DNA of 64,000 bases from 2-12-FULL-35-15 sp036386835 (GTDB taxonomy: Bacteria; Bacteroidota; Bacteroidia; 2-12-FULL-35-15). This document shows, piece by piece, positions 62,147 through 64,000 of the stretch. Positions within the stretch are counted from its first letter, which is position 1, and every line of letters starts with the position of its first letter. The position numbers and the translations under genes were made by a program. A model generated the notes under the pieces. It saw only the letters and a list, made by a program, of their open reading frames with translations, searched no databases and was not told the DNA's origin. The DNA lies in NCBI GenBank assembly GCA_036386835.1, contig DASVUX010000028.1:62001-126000 (forward strand). Reading direction: 5' to 3'.

Positions 62147-62557
62147 ATGAAAACAGATCTTTATACAAAAAGCGTATTGACAGCTATCGCAGCTGCATTG
62201 TTCCTGCTGGTATTTCAAAACATGAACTTATTTAATGAAGCTAATGCAGGTCCTTCCTTTAATAAACAGGGCAATGGGGATTTTGGAGTTATTCCTTTAA
62301 ATCCTGACGGTTCTATAACCGTGCGGATGAGCAGTGACATGGATGTTAATATCCGGAGCATCGGGGGCAGTACGGTATATGGCGCGCTTCCAGTTAACCT
62401 TAAGGAAATCAGCGGAAGCTCTTTTTATGGTGCTTTGCCGGTAAACCTGAAAGAGATGAGCGGATCAGCGATTAATAATTCCGGGATCCCAGTGAATATT
62501 GAATCAGTTGACGGTCTCAGTATTTATAGTGCCGTCCCGGTGAAAGAACTGAAATAG
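62147..62557 (+). CDS. Exported protein with short internal repeats
   Basis: A 136-residue protein with an N-terminal helix (AIAAALFLLVFQNMNLF) that is a signal or anchor. The last 60 residues consist of about four copies of an 18-20-residue unit: TVYGALPVNLKEISGS, SFYGALPVNLKEMSGS, INNSGIPVNIESVDGL and IYSAVPVKELK. The first two are almost identical. No known family is recognised; the pattern suggests a small beta-solenoid or adhesive surface. TAGCTTTG at 62118-62125, a -7-type box, lies upstream. Confidence 0.65.
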   Translation: MKTDLYTKSVLTAIAAALFLLVFQNMNLFNEANAGPSFNKQGNGDFGVIPLNPDGSITVRMSSDMDVNIRSIGGSTVYGALPVNLKEISGSSFYGALPVNLKEMSGSAINNSGIPVNIESVDGLSIYSAVPVKELK

Positions 62558-62622
62558 GAATACAAGAGAATTAATTTATCTGAAAATCAGATCCTTATAA
62601 ATTTTTTAAAAGAAAAAGTAGG

Positions 62623-62662
62623 ATTTGAGGATGGCCGTTATAAATTAATTTCCTTAATATTG
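62623..62662 (+). promoter_or_regulatory. Upstream element of the first cysteine lipoprotein gene
   Basis: TTTG followed by ATGGCCGT and, near the gene, TAATATTG (one mismatch to TAnnTTTG). The same three parts occur at 63049-63083 before the second paralogue. Distance from TAATATTG to the ATG is 28 bp. Confidence 0.45.
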
Positions 62663-62690
62663 CAGCACTAACTAACTAAAACCCAAAAAA

Positions 62691-62897
62691 ATGAAAAAAG
62701 TATTATTCCTGGCAGCTGTGATGGTTGCTTCTTTAGCTTCTTGTAAAAAAGATTACACTTGTGTTTGCAAAGACAGCGGACAGACATTTGCAACTTACAC
62801 AATCAAAACTACAAAGAAAAAATCTAAAGATACGTGTAAAGATAACGAAGCTGCTTGGAAAGCATATTCTTCTACAGTAACTTGCGAGATCCAATAA
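62691..62897 (+). CDS. Cysteine-containing small lipoprotein, paralogue 1
   Basis: A 68-residue lipoprotein with leader MKKVLFLAAVMVASLASC; the lipobox Cys is residue 18. The mature part is only 51 residues: KKDYTCVCKDSGQTF and an acidic/basic stretch with DTCKDNEAAWKAYSSTVTCE. Four further Cys follow the lipid Cys: two in TCVC, one in DTC, one near the end (TCEIQ). The pairs could form disulfides in the periplasm. It is the smallest member of an array of four, and has its own terminator. Confidence 0.75.
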   Translation: MKKVLFLAAVMVASLASCKKDYTCVCKDSGQTFATYTIKTTKKKSKDTCKDNEAAWKAYSSTVTCEIQ

Positions 62898-62918
62898 TCT
62901 TTCAAATAATTTATAAAG

Positions 62919-62950
62919 ACGTCCTGCAGCAATGCGGGACGTTTTTTTTT
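62919..62950 (+). terminator. Rho-independent terminator after lipoprotein 1
   Basis: A 9-bp stem (ACGTCCTGC with GCGGGACGT) and AGCAAT loop, followed by nine T residues. Confidence 0.92.
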
Positions 62951-63048
62951 ATGCTATTCACTATTATTAGGAATACCAATGTAAGCTGTACTTATAAAAT
63001 CCTGTAAATTAACAGATTAATTTAAAAAAAAGTAAAAAAACTTACTAA

Positions 63049-63083
63049 TTTGTATGGCCGTATGGGATAAATCACTAATATTG
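63049..63083 (+). promoter_or_regulatory. Upstream element of the second cysteine lipoprotein gene
   Basis: TTTG, ATGGCCGT and TAATATTG occur in the same order as before paralogue 1. TAATATTG ends 30 bp before the ATG at 63114. The ATG in ATGGCCGT is not taken as a start. Confidence 0.45.
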
Positions 63084-63113
63084 CCACACAAACCAATAAA
63101 AACTCATATCCAA

Positions 63114-63347
63114 ATGAAAAAAGTATTATTTATGGCAGCTGTCCTGGTTGCTACTTTAGCTTCTTGTAAAAAAGACTATACTTGTACCTGCACAACAACA
63201 ACAACATCTTCAGGTGGTACATTTGTAGGTGATCCGGAAGTAACAACTTATCCTAAATCAAAAAAAGGCGCTGCACGTTCACATTGCTTAAGCTACACTA
63301 CTACAGGTACTGGCTACACATCAACTACTGATTGTGATTTGAAATAA
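63114..63347 (+). CDS. Cysteine-containing small lipoprotein, paralogue 2
   Basis: A 77-residue lipoprotein with leader MKKVLFMAAVLVATLASC, almost identical in DNA to paralogue 1 over the first 25 codons. The mature part has KKDYTCTCTTTTTSSGGT, then YPKSKKGAARSHCLSY and a C-terminal TTDCDLK, so it has four Cys after the lipid Cys at corresponding places. The start is ATG 63114; an ATG at 63054 in frame would add 20 residues in front of a normal leader and is rejected. It is 35 bp upstream of paralogue 3 and probably starts an operon. Confidence 0.75.
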   Translation: MKKVLFMAAVLVATLASCKKDYTCTCTTTTTSSGGTFVGDPEVTTYPKSKKGAARSHCLSYTTTGTGYTSTTDCDLK

Positions 63348-63381
63348 TACTAACCAAGATTTTATCATAAAAAAAAGAAAC

Positions 63382-63768
63382 ATGAAAAAAGTAATATTAT
63401 TTGCAGCAGTTCTATCTGCTTTCTCATTTGCATCTTGCAAAAAAGACCGTTCTTGTACTTGTACTGCCAGCACTACTATCGCACAATCCTGGACAACTAC
63501 AAAAGATTATACCAACTCATCGATAGCAAACTCAACTGAAACAGGGTCTTCATCAACAGGTGGTTCTGGTTCTGGTATCATCGTATTTAACGATGCTAAG
63601 AAAAAAGATGCTAAAAAAGCATGTATCTCTTCTAAAGAAGAAGATGTAGAAACAGACGAGTCTAACAGTTTTGGTTATTCTACCATTAATGGTAACATGG
63701 AGTATTACACTTCAACAACTGTAACTACAACTACAACTACAAGTGAAAACACTTGTGATCTGAAATAA
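63382..63768 (+). CDS. Cysteine-containing small lipoprotein, paralogue 3
   Basis: A 128-residue lipoprotein with leader MKKVILFAAVLSAFSFASC. The mature part begins KKDRSCTCTASTTIAQSW, has a Ser/Thr/Gly-rich insertion (STETGSSSTGGSGSGIIVF), then DAKKKDAKKACISSKEED and ends TTTTTSENTCDLK. The four Cys after the lipid Cys keep the family positions, and the extra length is in the loops between them. It shares a transcript with paralogues 2 and 4 judging by spacing of about 35 bp and the absence of a promoter-like sequence. Confidence 0.75.
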   Translation: MKKVILFAAVLSAFSFASCKKDRSCTCTASTTIAQSWTTTKDYTNSSIANSTETGSSSTGGSGSGIIVFNDAKKKDAKKACISSKEEDVETDESNSFGYSTINGNMEYYTSTTVTTTTTTSENTCDLK

Positions 63769-63803
63769 TTAAGTCCGTAATAATCTTATAAAAAAGACAA
63801 AAC

Positions 63804-64000
63804 ATGAAAAAAGTAATATTTATCGCTATCGTTGCTGTTGCATCTTTAGCTTCTTGCAAAAAAGACAGAGTTTGTACTTGTACATCTACAGGATCTTCAA
63901 CTGCATCAGTTAAGACTTATACTAAAGCTAAGAAATCTGACGCTAGAGCAGCTTGTTTAAGCACAACTCAAACCAGCACTTATGGTTCTTACGTTCAAAC
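63804..64000 (+). CDS. Cysteine-containing small lipoprotein, paralogue 4 (cut by window edge)
   Basis: The frame opens at ATG 63804 and is still open at the window end. Leader MKKVIFIAIVAVASLASC ends in a lipobox. KKDRVCTCTSTGSSTASVKT follows, then YTKAKKSDARAACLSTTQ. This corresponds to the third Cys position of the family; the final Cys would lie beyond the edge. More copies may follow outside the window. Confidence 0.72.
   Translation, partial: MKKVIFIAIVAVASLASCKKDRVCTCTSTGSSTASVKTYTKAKKSDARAACLSTTQTSTYGSYVQ

Noticed and set aside
63054..63113. ATG at 63054 as start of lipoprotein 2
   Set aside because: It would put 20 residues before a normal lipoprotein leader, and it lies in an element shared with the upstream region of lipoprotein 1.

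Overview
The window is chromosomal DNA from a member of the Bacteroidota, most likely an environmental Bacteroidia or Flavobacteriales-like lineage. The evidence is a gliding-motility/type IX secretion type B C-terminal domain on a 990-residue surface protein, two PD40 beta-propeller proteins, a PafA-type alkaline phosphatase, the hpt-adk-obg gene order, and several sites matching the Bacteroidota promoter (TTTG, about 19 nt, TAnnTTTG). There is no rRNA, tRNA or CRISPR that I can see, and no complete insertion sequence. Most of the window is ordinary chromosome with dense, short-spaced genes.

Layout. 1-5.3 kb: the 5' part of purL (minus), a polytopic membrane protein and a large APC-family amino acid permease. 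5.5-9.9 kb: an SDR oxidoreductase, a lipoprotein amidohydrolase, a GxxExxY-family gene, an outer-membrane barrel and a CAP protein. This block carries four copies of a CACGGAG/CTCCGTG repeat, two of which are translated as parts of signal peptides. 9.9-15.5 kb (minus): DUF1801, DUF1697 and VOC proteins, an 876-residue tandem AAA (CbxX/CfqX) ATPase with a duplicated N-terminal domain, a probable small RNA with its own promoter and terminator, and a nitronate monooxygenase-like enzyme. 15.6-19.4 kb: acyl-CoA ligase and a TMTC-like membrane/TPR protein. 19.4-25.3 kb (minus): a frameshifted fructosamine kinase and two PD40-SPOR proteins, with a YwbE gene between them. 25.5-27.8 kb: O-methyltransferase, threonine aldolase and FMN reductase.

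27.8-36.2 kb is one long minus-strand run, read from hpt through adk (with a histone-H1-like tail), obg, two PAP2 phosphatases, fluC, an S1/P1-nuclease-like protein, a PafA-like phosphatase and an MFS transporter. purE diverges from hpt. 36.9-47.0 kb is a tight six-gene plus-strand operon: PorV/PorQ-like protein, HHH plus beta-barrel protein, DUF58, transglutaminase, MoxR and a TPR-like exported protein. It looks like an envelope assembly or quality-control machine built around the MoxR-DUF58-transglutaminase core.

47.0-49.3 kb is an AT-richer accessory island: S41 peptidase, a broken small gene and a higBA toxin-antitoxin pair, bordered by extragenic palindromic repeats and by similar sequences after two stop codons. 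49.4-60.7 kb: a small hypothetical protein, the T9SS type B surface protein, MATE transporter, a repeat-filled gap, Uup-like ABC-F protein, rhomboid protease, a small membrane-anchored protein and a heme-receptor-like TonB-dependent receptor. 60.7-64 kb: small exported proteins, a TerB/DnaJ protein, and a tandem array of four paralogous cysteine-containing small lipoproteins, the last cut by the window edge.

The strongest candidates for undescribed biology are the repeat-derived signal peptides around the GxxExxY gene, the orphan structured RNA next to the tandem AAA gene, the adenylate kinase with a histone-like tail, and the cysteine lipoprotein array. All identifications are by eye from motifs and family knowledge; no database search was run.
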